Assembly: GCA_964469485.1 (NCBI GenBank)
Contig: CAYXZP010000011.1
Location: 1-34,848 of the forward strand
DNA length: 34,848 nucleotides
DNA from: CAYXZP01 sp964469485
Lineage (GTDB): Bacteria; Desulfobacterota; Binatia; UBA1149; CAYXZP01
Direction of reading: 5' to 3'
The position numbers were made by a program, and so were the translations under genes. Each line of letters opens with the position of its first letter. The first letter of the stretch is position 1. Shown here piece by piece: positions 15,665-23,162 of this stretch. The notes under the pieces were generated by a model that worked only from the letters and a program-made list of their open reading frames with translations, did not search any database and was not told the DNA's origin.

Positions 15665-16764
15665 ACGAGATCACCGTCACTATCGGCCCACGAGACCGCG
15701 GTGGCACACAACCCGGCGGCCGGCTTCGTCACACCGAGGGTCCCGAGCATGGGCACTCCGTCACCGCCGATGAACCGGGAATTATAGAAGATGGTCATGT
15801 CATTGACCACGCCCGCACGCAGGGCCGAGGCGGCCACCTCGGAACCACCTTCGATGAGCAATTCGAGGACGCCACGGCGGGCAAGCTCGGCGAGCAGGCG
15901 GTCCCAGCCGCGGCGCCCGCGGCTCCCGTTCTTGCCGAACGCCACCACTTCGGCGCCGGCCGCTTCGAGCCGCCCGGTCTTTGCGCGGCTGGCCGAACTC
16001 GCCGCCACGAGCAAGCAGGGGCCGCGGCCGCTGATCACGCGCGCGCCGGCGGGGGTTCGGAGCCGCGAGTCAAGAACCACGCGCAAGGGCTGCTTGGCGC
16101 CGGCCACGCGGCAGCTGAGCCGGGGATCGTCGGCCAATACGGTGCCGACGCCGACAAGCACCGCGTCGGCGCGCCGCCGCATATCCTGAACCAGCGCCCG
16201 TGAGGCTGGCGAGCTTATCCACTTCGAATCCCGCGTGCGTGTCGCTATCCGGCCGTCGAGCGTGGCCGCGAGCTTCAGGTGCACCCGCGGACGGCTCTCG
16301 GTGATCCAACGCTCGAAACCGCCGATGAGATCTTCACTCTCGCGGCGCAATACGCCGAGCCGGACCTCGATACCGTGGCGGCGCAACTCTCGTACGCCGC
16401 GGCCGGTCACCTCCGGGTTGGGATCGCGGCAGCCTGCCACCACGCGGCTTATGCCGGCCTCTATTAGCGCTCGTGTGCACGGTGCTGTCTTGCCCGAAAC
16501 ACAGCAGGGCTCGAGCGTGACGTAGGCGGTGGCTCCCCGGGCGCGCCTTCCGGCGGCCTTCAACGCTTCCACCTCGGCGTGCGGGCCGCCGAAACGGGCA
16601 TGGTGCCCGCTGCCCACCCGCGAAGACCCGCGAACGATGACACAACCCACCGGCGGGTTGGGGGCGGTGAGTCCCCTGCCGGCGTCGGCCTCGGCCAGAG
16701 CCCCGCGCATCCAGCGGATATCCGTTTCAATGATACCGCCGCCCTTGTCGGCGCGCCGCTTCAC
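15643..16764 (-). CDS. ribD: Bifunctional riboflavin deaminase/reductase RibD
   Basis: RibD deaminates the pyrimidine product of RibA and then reduces its ribosyl chain with NADPH. The 373-aa protein has an N-terminal deaminase with HAEVEAL and EPCCVSGKTAPC (zinc ligands H, C, C), and a C-terminal reductase with LKLAATLDGRIAT, GVGTVLADDPRL and LLIEGGSEVA. The usual His after the PC of the deaminase box is replaced. Its GTG at 16764 directly follows the nrdR TAG, with AGGGGGG upstream. It overlaps the ribBA start by 22 nt. Confidence 0.94.
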   Translation of the reverse strand: MKRRADKGGGIIETDIRWMRGALAEADAGRGLTAPNPPVGCVIVRGSSRVGSGHHARFGGPHAEVEALKAAGRRARGATAYVTLEPCCVSGKTAPCTRALIEAGISRVVAGCRDPNPEVTGRGVRELRRHGIEVRLGVLRRESEDLIGGFERWITESRPRVHLKLAATLDGRIATRTRDSKWISSPASRALVQDMRRRADAVLVGVGTVLADDPRLSCRVAGAKQPLRVVLDSRLRTPAGARVISGRGPCLLVAASSASRAKTGRLEAAGAEVVAFGKNGSRGRRGWDRLLAELARRGVLELLIEGGSEVAASALRAGVVNDMTIFYNSRFIGGDGVPMLGTLGVTKPAAGLCATAVSWADSDGDLVWRGRFE

Positions 16765-17238
16765 CTAAGACCCCCCTAGCCCGCCGCGCTCCTTCACGAG
16801 CGATTCGAGCGCTTCCATGAACTCGTCTATGTCACGGAACGAACGATACACGGACGCGAAGCGCACGTAGGCAACATCATCGAGGTCCTTGAGGCAGCTC
16901 ATGACCGCCTCTCCCACCGCCTCCGAGCTGACCTCGCGGGTACCGGCATCCTGCACCGCGCGCTCGACACGGCTGACGGCCTCGTCGATGGCGTCGGCGG
17001 GGATCGGCCGTTTTTCGGAAGCTTTGATGAATCCGGCGCTCACCTTCTCGCGGTTCCAGGATTCACGACGCCCGTCCTTCTTGACGACCATCGGCATGAC
17101 AACATCGACCCTTTCGTAGGTCGTGAAGCGGCGGTCGCAGCCAAGACACTCGCGGCGACGCCTGACCTGGCCACCGTCACGCGTGTCGCGCGAATCGACG
17201 ACCTTGTTCTCCGGGTGTTGGCAGAACGGGCACTTCAT
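16765..17238 (-). CDS. nrdR: Ribonucleotide reductase repressor NrdR
   Basis: NrdR is an ATP/dATP-sensing repressor of ribonucleotide reductase genes. The 157-aa protein has the N-terminal zinc ribbon (CPFC, CLGC), the RRRRECLGCDRRFTTYERV block and an ATP-cone with VVKKDGRRESWNREK, then the DVAYVRFASVYRSF signature. It sits 40 nt after glyA and abuts ribD, the usual nrdR-ribD order. No NrdR box was recognised in the window. Confidence 0.95.
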   Translation of the reverse strand: MKCPFCQHPENKVVDSRDTRDGGQVRRRRECLGCDRRFTTYERVDVVMPMVVKKDGRRESWNREKVSAGFIKASEKRPIPADAIDEAVSRVERAVQDAGTREVSSEAVGEAVMSCLKDLDDVAYVRFASVYRSFRDIDEFMEALESLVKERGGLGGS

Positions 17239-17278
17239 GGAGCGCGCCCCGGGCCTCGACGCCTACTCGGGCGGACGG

Positions 17279-18532
17279 TTAGGAAGCGTAACCCCGGGCC
17301 GGATAGATGGGAAATCGCCGGCACATTTCGCTGACACGGGCGGCAACGGAGGCCAGCGTGTCGCCATCAGCCGTGTCGGCAAGCACCTCGGCGATAAAAG
17401 AGGCGGTCTCGGCCATTTCCGGTTCCCTCATGCCCCGCGAGGTGACGGCCGGCGTTCCCAGCCTCAGCCCGGAGGTAACAAAGCGGGGGCGCTGGTCGAA
17501 AGGCACCGCGTTGCGGTTGGTGGTTATGCTGGCCGTCTCGAGGGCCGTTTGCGCGTCACGCCCTGTGATCTCGCCCTCGCGCAGGTCGATCAGCAGGAGA
17601 TGGTTGTCGGTGCCCCCGGACACCAGGGCCAAGCCGTGACCGGCGAGTGCCGCGGCCAAGGCGCGCGCGTTCGCCACCACGGCCGCCTGGTAATTCTTGA
17701 ACCCGGGCATGAGGGCTTCGCGGAAGGCCACCGCCTTGGCGGCAATGACGTGCATCAGGGGGCCACCTTGGTTGCCGGGAAATATGGACGAATCGATCGA
17801 CTTGGCATACTCGGACTTGCACATGATCACGCCGCCGCGTGGCCCGCGCAACGTCTTGTGAGTCGTCGTGGTGATAAAATCGCACGAGGGCACCGGCGAT
17901 GGGTGCAGCCCGGCGGCGACCAGGCCGGCGACATGGGCGATGTCGGCCATGAGCAAGGCCCCGACCTCGTCCGCGATGGAACGAAAGGTCTCGAAGTCGA
18001 GAGTGCGCGGGTAGGCGCTGTGCCCGGCCACGATCATCTTCGGATGGTGGCGTATGGCCTGCGCGCGCACATGGTCGAAGTCGATGAGCGAATCGCCCTC
18101 ACCAACGCCGTAGGAAACCACGTTGAAGAATCTCCCCGAAAAATTGACCTTGGCCCCGTGGGTCAGATGGCCGCCGTGGGCGAGATCCATGGCAAGCATC
18201 GTGTCGCCCGGCTCGAGCTGGGAGAAGTACACGGCCATGTTCGCCTGCGAACCCGAGTGGGGTTGAACGTTGACGTGTTCGGCCGAGAACAGCTCTTTGG
18301 CGCGGTCGATGGCCAGCTGCTCGCACACATCGACGAATTCGCAGCCCCCGTAATAGCGGCGTCCGGGATAGCCCTCGGCGTATTTGTTCGTCAGCACCGA
18401 GGCCATGGCCTCGAGGACGGCCTCGCTCACCACGTTCTCCGACGCGATCAGTTCGAGGTTGAGTTCCTGACGCCTGCCCTCGGCCTGAACGGCGTTGTAA
18501 ATGTCCGGGTCCGTCTGCCGTAACTCGGTCAC
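17279..18532 (-). CDS. glyA: Serine hydroxymethyltransferase
   Basis: GlyA interconverts serine and glycine and charges THF with one-carbon units, feeding purine synthesis including PurN. The 417-aa PLP enzyme shows LIASENVVSE, NKYAEGYPGRRYYGG, GDTMLAMDLAHGGHLTHG and the cofactor lysine (about K226) in THKTLRGPRGG. The GTG at 18532 overlaps the rpiB stop as GTGA and matches the family N-terminus; the frame is open far upstream inside rpiB without homology. Confidence 0.95.
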   Translation of the reverse strand: MTELRQTDPDIYNAVQAEGRRQELNLELIASENVVSEAVLEAMASVLTNKYAEGYPGRRYYGGCEFVDVCEQLAIDRAKELFSAEHVNVQPHSGSQANMAVYFSQLEPGDTMLAMDLAHGGHLTHGAKVNFSGRFFNVVSYGVGEGDSLIDFDHVRAQAIRHHPKMIVAGHSAYPRTLDFETFRSIADEVGALLMADIAHVAGLVAAGLHPSPVPSCDFITTTTHKTLRGPRGGVIMCKSEYAKSIDSSIFPGNQGGPLMHVIAAKAVAFREALMPGFKNYQAAVVANARALAAALAGHGLALVSGGTDNHLLLIDLREGEITGRDAQTALETASITTNRNAVPFDQRPRFVTSGLRLGTPAVTSRGMREPEMAETASFIAEVLADTADGDTLASVAARVSEMCRRFPIYPARGYAS

Positions 18533-19029
18533 TTGTCGCCCCCGCTGCCGCGCCCCCTGTTCTCGATCTCCGATATCTTCGAGACCCGCCGGGCGTGGCG
18601 TCCGCCCTCGAAACCGGTCTCGAACCAGGCTTTCACGATCTCCTTTATCAAGGGCTCTCCCAGCACGCGCCCGCCCAACACCAACACGTTGGCGTCGTTG
18701 TGGAGCCGTGACATGCGGGCGCCGGCGATGTCGTGCACAAGCGCGGCCCTCACACCGGCAACCTTGTTGGCGGCGATCGACATGCCTATGCCGGTGCCGC
18801 AAAGCAGCACGCCGTAGCGCGCCCGGCCACCGGCGACGGCCTCGGCGACGCGCAGCGCGTAATCCGGATAGTCGACGGATTCGCTCCCCTCCGTGCCGAG
18901 ATCCTCGACCGCGAGGTCCAGGTCGCCAAGAGCCGCAACGACCGCGTGTTTGCCGTCCACCGCGGCATGATCGCACCCGACGACGACCTTGTTGGTTGCC
19001 GCGGCCGTGTTCTCATCGCTGCGGCCCAC
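18529..19029 (-). CDS. rpiB: Ribose-5-phosphate isomerase B
   Basis: RpiB interconverts ribose-5-P and ribulose-5-P in the pentose phosphate pathway. The 166-aa protein has GCDHAA at about 18-23, DYPDYA, the active-site LLCGTGIGMSIAANK (Cys at about 77), the HDIAGARMSRLHNDANVLVLG block and a charged tail. The GTG at 19029 follows the acpP stop by one nt; glyA overlaps its end. The N-terminus is about 12 residues longer than usual. Confidence 0.93.
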   Translation of the reverse strand: MGRSDENTAAATNKVVVGCDHAAVDGKHAVVAALGDLDLAVEDLGTEGSESVDYPDYALRVAEAVAGGRARYGVLLCGTGIGMSIAANKVAGVRAALVHDIAGARMSRLHNDANVLVLGGRVLGEPLIKEIVKAWFETGFEGGRHARRVSKISEIENRGRGSGGDK

Positions 19030-19030
19030 G

Positions 19031-19264
19031 CTAGGAGTGATTATCTATATAATCGACGATGTCCCGGACCGTACGGATCTTCTCCGCATCTTCATCGGAG
19101 ATCTCCATGTCGTATTCGTTCTCGAGGTCCATGATCAACTGGACTATATCCAGGGAATCGGCGCCGAGGTCTTCGAGGAACGAAGACTCGGCGGTGACCT
19201 GCGACCTCTCGAGGGTCAGGCGATCACAGATCAGGTCGATGACCTTGTCGGATATTGACGACAT
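19031..19264 (-). CDS. acpP: Acyl carrier protein
   Basis: The 77-aa acidic protein carries growing acyl chains on a phosphopantetheine arm attached to Ser37 in LGADSLDIVQL. It lies between fabG and rpiB, with a strong GGAGG 6 nt before its ATG, as expected for a highly expressed protein. In many relatives fabF follows acpP; here rpiB follows after one base. Confidence 0.96.
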   Translation of the reverse strand: MSSISDKVIDLICDRLTLERSQVTAESSFLEDLGADSLDIVQLIMDLENEYDMEISDEDAEKIRTVRDIVDYIDNHS

Positions 19265-19291
19265 CGGGAACCTCCGTAGGCGGGACGCGCC

Positions 19292-20044
19292 CTACATATA
19301 CATGCCACCGTTGACTTGCAACACGGTCCCGGTGACATAGGCCGCCGCGTCGCTGACGAGATAGCCGACCGCCGCGGCCGCCTCCTCCGGAGTCCCGACG
19401 CGGCCGACAGCCGTAGCCTCGACCACGCGCTCGCGCAGCGCCGGGTCCATACCTTGTGTCATATCGGTGTCTATCAGGCCGGGGGCCACGCAGTTCACAG
19501 TCACCCCCCGGGAACCGACCTCGCGCGCCAGGGAGCGGCTAAAGCCCTCGAGCCCGGCCTTGGCGGCCGCGTACACGGTCTGCCCGGCATTTCCCATCGC
19601 CGCCACCACCGAACTCACGTTTACGATACGACCGTAACGTGCGGCCAGCATCGGACCCAAGGCCAGGCGGCAACAAGCCATGGCGGCCTCGAGGTTGAGC
19701 TCCAGGCCGGCGCGGACTGTACCGGGACCGGCCCGCAGCAAAAGACCCTCTTCGGCGCGACCGGCCACGTTCACGAGGATATGAAGGGCGCCCGCCTCGG
19801 AATCGATCCTTTCGAACAGGGCGGCGAGTTCGTCGCCGGCCGTGATGTCGGTCCGTATAGCGGCGAAGCGGTCGCCGGCCCCCAAGCGCCCGGCCAGCTG
19901 GCCGGCGGCCTCGTCGTCCTCGCGATAGACACAGAATACGCGCGCACCGGCTTCCACGAGCAGCCCGCTCACGGCCGCTCCTATGCCGCGCGACCCCCCG
20001 GTTACGAGAGCCACCCGGCCCGCGAGATCCGGACCGACCGCCAG
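19292..20044 (-). CDS. fabG: 3-oxoacyl-ACP reductase FabG
   Basis: FabG reduces 3-oxoacyl-ACP with NADPH in type II fatty-acid synthesis. Rossmann block VALVTGGSRGIGAA, Ser-Tyr-Lys triad (about S145, Y158, K162 in SSVVAAMGNAGQTVYAAAK) and C-terminal VTGTVLQVNGGMYM are clear. The NNAG motif reads NVAG. The start is odd: homology (PDLAGRVALVTGG) extends upstream of the first canonical start, a GTG at 20014. The only initiator-like codon at the right place is a CTG at 20044, with AGGAG 7 nt upstream overlapping the end of rpmF. I chose the CTG (250 aa); the GTG would give 240 aa without a Shine-Dalgarno. Confidence 0.85.
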   Translation of the reverse strand: MAVGPDLAGRVALVTGGSRGIGAAVSGLLVEAGARVFCVYREDDEAAGQLAGRLGAGDRFAAIRTDITAGDELAALFERIDSEAGALHILVNVAGRAEEGLLLRAGPGTVRAGLELNLEAAMACCRLALGPMLAARYGRIVNVSSVVAAMGNAGQTVYAAAKAGLEGFSRSLAREVGSRGVTVNCVAPGLIDTDMTQGMDPALRERVVEATAVGRVGTPEEAAAAVGYLVSDAAAYVTGTVLQVNGGMYM

Positions 20045-20048
20045 AGGT

Positions 20049-20231
20049 CTACTCCTTGGTGGCCTCTTCCACCTGCCGTCCCCTGTATTGACCACAGGAC
20101 GGACAGGCCCGGTGCGAGATGACCGGTTCACCACAGTTGGAACAGCGCCCCGGGGCCGGCGCCTGCAGCGCGTCATGGGAACGGCGCTTGTTCTTCTTCG
20201 ATTTCGAGGTCCTTCGTTTGGGAACAGCCAT
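20049..20231 (-). CDS. rpmF: 50S ribosomal protein L32
   Basis: The 60-aa protein starts MAVPKRRTSKSKKNKRRSH and has a zinc-ribbon of the C+ type (CSNC and CPSC). L32 sits near the peptidyl-transferase side of the large subunit. It starts right at the end of the YceD-like gene, the classical yceD-rpmF pairing. The plsX and fabH genes that usually follow are absent; fabG starts 4 nt after the stop. Confidence 0.96.
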   Translation of the reverse strand: MAVPKRRTSKSKKNKRRSHDALQAPAPGRCSNCGEPVISHRACPSCGQYRGRQVEEATKE

Positions 20232-20720
20232 CTAAGCCCCCCTCCTGCCACACGAGCAAGCTTCATGGTTGAGGTTCGTGCCACAGCCCGCGCACAACCC
20301 CTTGCAGGCGGCCGAGCACAGCGCCGAGCTATCGAGTGCGAGCAAGGCCTGCTCGCGTACCAGCGGAGACAGGTCGAGTTCTTCACCGTTGTAAGAGTCG
20401 ATACCCTGGTCCGCCTCGATATGCCCGCCTGCGTCCTCGCGCCTGAGCAGGAAGGCGAAGTTGCGCTCGAGCGGTTGGGAAAACTCGTCCAAACAACGCG
20501 GGCAGGTCGACACGACACCGCCTGCGATGTGGCCGCTGAAGTGCACATCCTGTCCCATCCGATATATGTCGGCTCTCACTTCAAGCGCGGCCGCCGCGCC
20601 TGGCGCATCGGCCGTCTCGGCGAAATCCAGCTTTTGCGACTCTTCACCGAGGTCCGGTATCCTGACCTTCACGTGCTTCCCCGCTCCGGCGCCAAAGCCG
20701 GCAGAGGGTATATCCGTCAC
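20232..20720 (-). CDS. YceD/DUF177 family protein
   Basis: The 162-aa protein has CPRCLDEF in the middle and a C-terminal Cys cluster (LCSAACKGLCAGCGTNLNHE, then CSC) characteristic of the DUF177 family that precedes rpmF in most bacteria. YceD homologues are linked to 23S rRNA biogenesis in E. coli and plants; the function here is inferred from that and from abutting rpmF. The start is a GTG at 20718-20720, 29 nt after lpxD. Confidence 0.88.
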   Translation of the reverse strand: MTDIPSAGFGAGAGKHVKVRIPDLGEESQKLDFAETADAPGAAAALEVRADIYRMGQDVHFSGHIAGGVVSTCPRCLDEFSQPLERNFAFLLRREDAGGHIEADQGIDSYNGEELDLSPLVREQALLALDSSALCSAACKGLCAGCGTNLNHEACSCGRRGA

Positions 20721-20749
20721 CCGATGAAGGCAACGGACAAGCCCGCCCG

Positions 20750-21763
20750 TCAGTCGTCGGCGGGGCCGGGGCGGCGGAACAGTTCCGGTAGCCGCGCCAG
20801 AAGCAAAGCGTAGCGACGCCAGACCGTGATCGCCACGGCCGGGATACCGGCCACGGTCGAATCCGGGCCGAGGTCGGACAGCACCGCGGATTTTCCCGCC
20901 ACCTTGACGTCGTCGCCCACCGTGACATGGCCCGCGACCCCCGACTGCCCCCCGAGCATGGTACGCCGCCCCAGTTTAGCGCTGCCGGCCAGGCCGCTCT
21001 GTCCGGCCATCATCACACCGTCGCCCAGGCGGCAGCCATGGGCGACCATGACAAGGTTGTCGAGCTTGGCACCCCGGCCCACACGGGTGAGTCCGACCGC
21101 GGCACGGTCGATGGTGGTGTTGGAACCCACGTCCACGTGGTCGGCCAACTCGACTCCCCCGATCTGCGGAATGGCCACCGGCGGGGCTTCGCCGGCCGGT
21201 ACGAAGCCGAAACCGTCCCCGCCGACGACCGCGCCGGGCTGCAGCGTGACGTCGTCGCCTATGACCACACACTCCCTGACCACCGCCCCGGCATGCGCGG
21301 TGAAGCGATCCCCGATGCGAACACCGGGATAGACCGTTACGTGGGGATGCAGGGTCGCGTCCCTGCCTATGACCGTGTCGGACCCGACCACCGTGTATGC
21401 ACCGATAGAGGCCCCCTCGCCGATGGCGGCCGAGCCGTCCACCACCGCCGTCGGGTGGATGCCCGGGGCCGGCCGCGGACGCGCATCGAACAGGGCGGCG
21501 GCCTTGACGAAGGCCAGATAGGGGTCGGCCACCTTGAGAAGTACCGAAGCTTGGACATCGTCGCCCTCGCCCACGATTACAGCAGCGGCCCGGGTGGTCG
21601 CCAGCATGCGGCGGTACTTGGGATGGGCCAGGAAGCTGATCTCGCCCGGGCCGGCTTCGTCGAGAGGGGCGATGCCGGTTATCTCGGCATCGCAGTCGCC
21701 CTCGACGCGGGCGCCGAGTTCGCGCGCGAGGTTCTCGAGCAGCACGCGCCCCGTGTACCCCAC
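20750..21763 (-). CDS. lpxD: UDP-3-O-acylglucosamine N-acyltransferase LpxD
   Basis: LpxD adds the second acyl chain of lipid A, using acyl-ACP. The protein (337 aa from the GTG at 21763) has the N-terminal uridine-binding domain (ITGIAPLDEAGPGEISFLAHPKY), then a left-handed beta-helix of hexapeptide repeats (about 110-300) containing GGDGFGFVP, SNTTIDR and the catalytic His in MVAHGCRLGDG. A second GTG at 21745 (331 aa) aligns better with typical starts. A longer frame reaches 21928 but runs across hisI on the other strand. lpxA, lpxB and fabZ are not adjacent. Confidence 0.93.
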   Translation of the reverse strand: MGYTGRVLLENLARELGARVEGDCDAEITGIAPLDEAGPGEISFLAHPKYRRMLATTRAAAVIVGEGDDVQASVLLKVADPYLAFVKAAALFDARPRPAPGIHPTAVVDGSAAIGEGASIGAYTVVGSDTVIGRDATLHPHVTVYPGVRIGDRFTAHAGAVVRECVVIGDDVTLQPGAVVGGDGFGFVPAGEAPPVAIPQIGGVELADHVDVGSNTTIDRAAVGLTRVGRGAKLDNLVMVAHGCRLGDGVMMAGQSGLAGSAKLGRRTMLGGQSGVAGHVTVGDDVKVAGKSAVLSDLGPDSTVAGIPAVAITVWRRYALLLARLPELFRRPGPADD

Positions 21764-21845
21764 GAATCGGAAGCGGTCAATTGCCTTTAAAAAGGTATCG
21801 CGTAAGCATCCGCTTCGACCGGCCGGCGGTGCGGCCTTCACGTCG
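21764..21845. promoter_or_regulatory. Divergent lpxD/hisI intergenic region
   Basis: The 82-bp gap must carry promoters for the long minus-strand housekeeping run and for hisI-hisG. It has a short AT-rich inverted repeat, CCTTT-AA-AAAGG, at 21784-21795. No good -35/-10 pair was found on either strand. Confidence 0.3.
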
Positions 21846-22223
21846 ATGACGATCGAACTGGACTTCGATAAACAGGGCGGACTCGTACCTGCCATCGTGC
21901 AGGACGCCACCGACGGGACGGTCCTCATGGTCGCCTACATGAACGGCGAAGCGCTGGCCAAGACGATCGAGACCGGGCGGGCCACCTACTGGAGCCGCTC
22001 GCGCGCCACGCTCTGGGTGAAGGGAGAGAGCTCGGGCAACGTCCAAGAGGTCGAAGAGGTGCTGGTGGACTGTGACAACGACACCGTGCTGCTCAAGGTC
22101 CGCCAGACGGGCGGCGCCTGCCACAAGGGCTACCGCTCCTGTTTCTTCCGGCGGGCCGGGGAAAGCGGCCTCGAAGTGGTAGCCGAGAGAATATTCGACC
22201 CAGACGAGGTGAACGGGAAATGA
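21846..22223 (+). CDS. hisI: Phosphoribosyl-AMP cyclohydrolase
   Basis: HisI opens the adenine ring of PR-AMP in histidine synthesis. The 125-aa protein is the monofunctional form without a HisE domain. It has VAYMNGEAL, TYWSRSRATLWVKGESSGN, the metal-binding CDND and the zinc block ACHKGYRSCF. The ATG at 21846 matches the family start. The TGA overlaps the hisG ATG (ATGA), so the two are coupled; hisE must lie elsewhere. Confidence 0.94.
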   Translation: MTIELDFDKQGGLVPAIVQDATDGTVLMVAYMNGEALAKTIETGRATYWSRSRATLWVKGESSGNVQEVEEVLVDCDNDTVLLKVRQTGGACHKGYRSCFFRRAGESGLEVVAERIFDPDEVNGK

Positions 22224-23092
22224 GCGCCCTAAAGCTCGGCCTGCCCAAGGGCAGCCTCGAGCAAATGACCATAGAACTGATGAGGAAGTCCGGCTGGCGG
22301 GTCTCGGTCAGCTCGCGCAGCTATGCGCCGGCCATAGACGACACCGAGCTTTCCTGCTCGCTGGTGCGCGCCCAGGAGATGTCCCGCTACGTGGAGTTGG
22401 GATCGCTCGACTGCGGCATCACGGGGAAAGACTGGACGGCCGAGAACGGCTCCGACGTGGAGGTCGTGTGCGACCTTGTCTATGCCAAATCCTCCGGACG
22501 CTCGGTAAAATGGGTGCTGGCGGTGGCGGCCGACTCGCCGGTCACCAAGCTCGCCGACCTCAACGGCAAACGCATAGCGACCGAGCTTGTCGGCTTCACC
22601 AAGCGCTACTTTGCCGATCGCAAGATAGATGTCGACGTCGAGTTCTCGTGGGGAGCGACCGAAGCCAAGATCGGCGCCGGCCTGTGCGACGCCATCGTCG
22701 AGGTCACCGAAACCGGCAGCACGCTTCGCGCCAACGGCCTGCGTATCGTTCGTTCATTGATGGAATCCAACCCCCAGATCATCGCCAACCGGAAAAGCTT
22801 CAAGAATCCCCGCAAGCGGGCCAAGATCGAACAATTGGCGCTGATGTTGCAGGGCGCCCTGCGCGCCGAGTCGCTGGTCGGCCTCAAGATGAACGTACAC
22901 GAGACAGCGATAAAAAAGATAACCAAACTACTGCCGAGCATCACGGCACCCACGGTCGCACCACTGTACGGCACCGATTGGTTTTCGGTCGAAACGGTAA
23001 TCTCGGAGGCCACGGTCCGCGATCTCATTCCCGAATTGGCGACCGCCGGTGCCGAAGGCATCGTCGAGTACCCGCTCAACAAGGTCATCTGA
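22220..23092 (+). CDS. hisG: ATP phosphoribosyltransferase, long form
   Basis: HisG is the first, histidine-inhibited step of histidine synthesis. The 290-aa protein is the long form: the catalytic part has LGLPKGSLEQ, the SLDCGITGKDW and ELVGFTKRYF blocks, and VEVTETGSTLRANGL for PRPP binding. The last 80 residues match the regulatory domain (MLQGALRAE, KMNVHE, APTVAPLY), so no HisZ is needed. It is translationally coupled to hisI. Confidence 0.95.
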   Translation: MSALKLGLPKGSLEQMTIELMRKSGWRVSVSSRSYAPAIDDTELSCSLVRAQEMSRYVELGSLDCGITGKDWTAENGSDVEVVCDLVYAKSSGRSVKWVLAVAADSPVTKLADLNGKRIATELVGFTKRYFADRKIDVDVEFSWGATEAKIGAGLCDAIVEVTETGSTLRANGLRIVRSLMESNPQIIANRKSFKNPRKRAKIEQLALMLQGALRAESLVGLKMNVHETAIKKITKLLPSITAPTVAPLYGTDWFSVETVISEATVRDLIPELATAGAEGIVEYPLNKVI

Positions 23093-23161
23093 ACCGACCC
23101 GCACGCTCATTATCACTCCTTTGTGGTTGCCGGGGCCGCAGCTGCCGTGGCAAGGGTCGGT
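23093..23161 (+). repeat. 8-bp perfect inverted repeat framing the leader of the secreted protein gene
   Basis: ACCGACCC (23093-23100), immediately after the hisG stop, pairs perfectly with GGGTCGGT (23154-23161), one base before the next ATG. Inside, TTGCC and GGCAA enclose a GCAGCTGC palindrome and could form an imperfect hairpin. There is no T-run, so a plain intrinsic terminator is unlikely; the downstream arm would cover the ribosome binding site. Confidence 0.4.
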
Positions 23162-23162
23162 C

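Noticed and set aside
17123..18523. 466-codon open frame on the plus strand opposite nrdR and glyA
   Set aside because: Antisense to conserved genes with full motifs; composition (Gly/His/Val-rich without domains) is that of a GC shadow.
18533..18976. N-terminal extension of the glyA frame
   Set aside because: Runs through rpiB in another frame and lacks homology; the GTGA overlap at 18529-18532 gives the proper start.
19292..20548. A 418-aa single protein joining fabG with upstream sequence
   Set aside because: The upstream part is a shadow of rpmF and the yceD-like gene in other frames.
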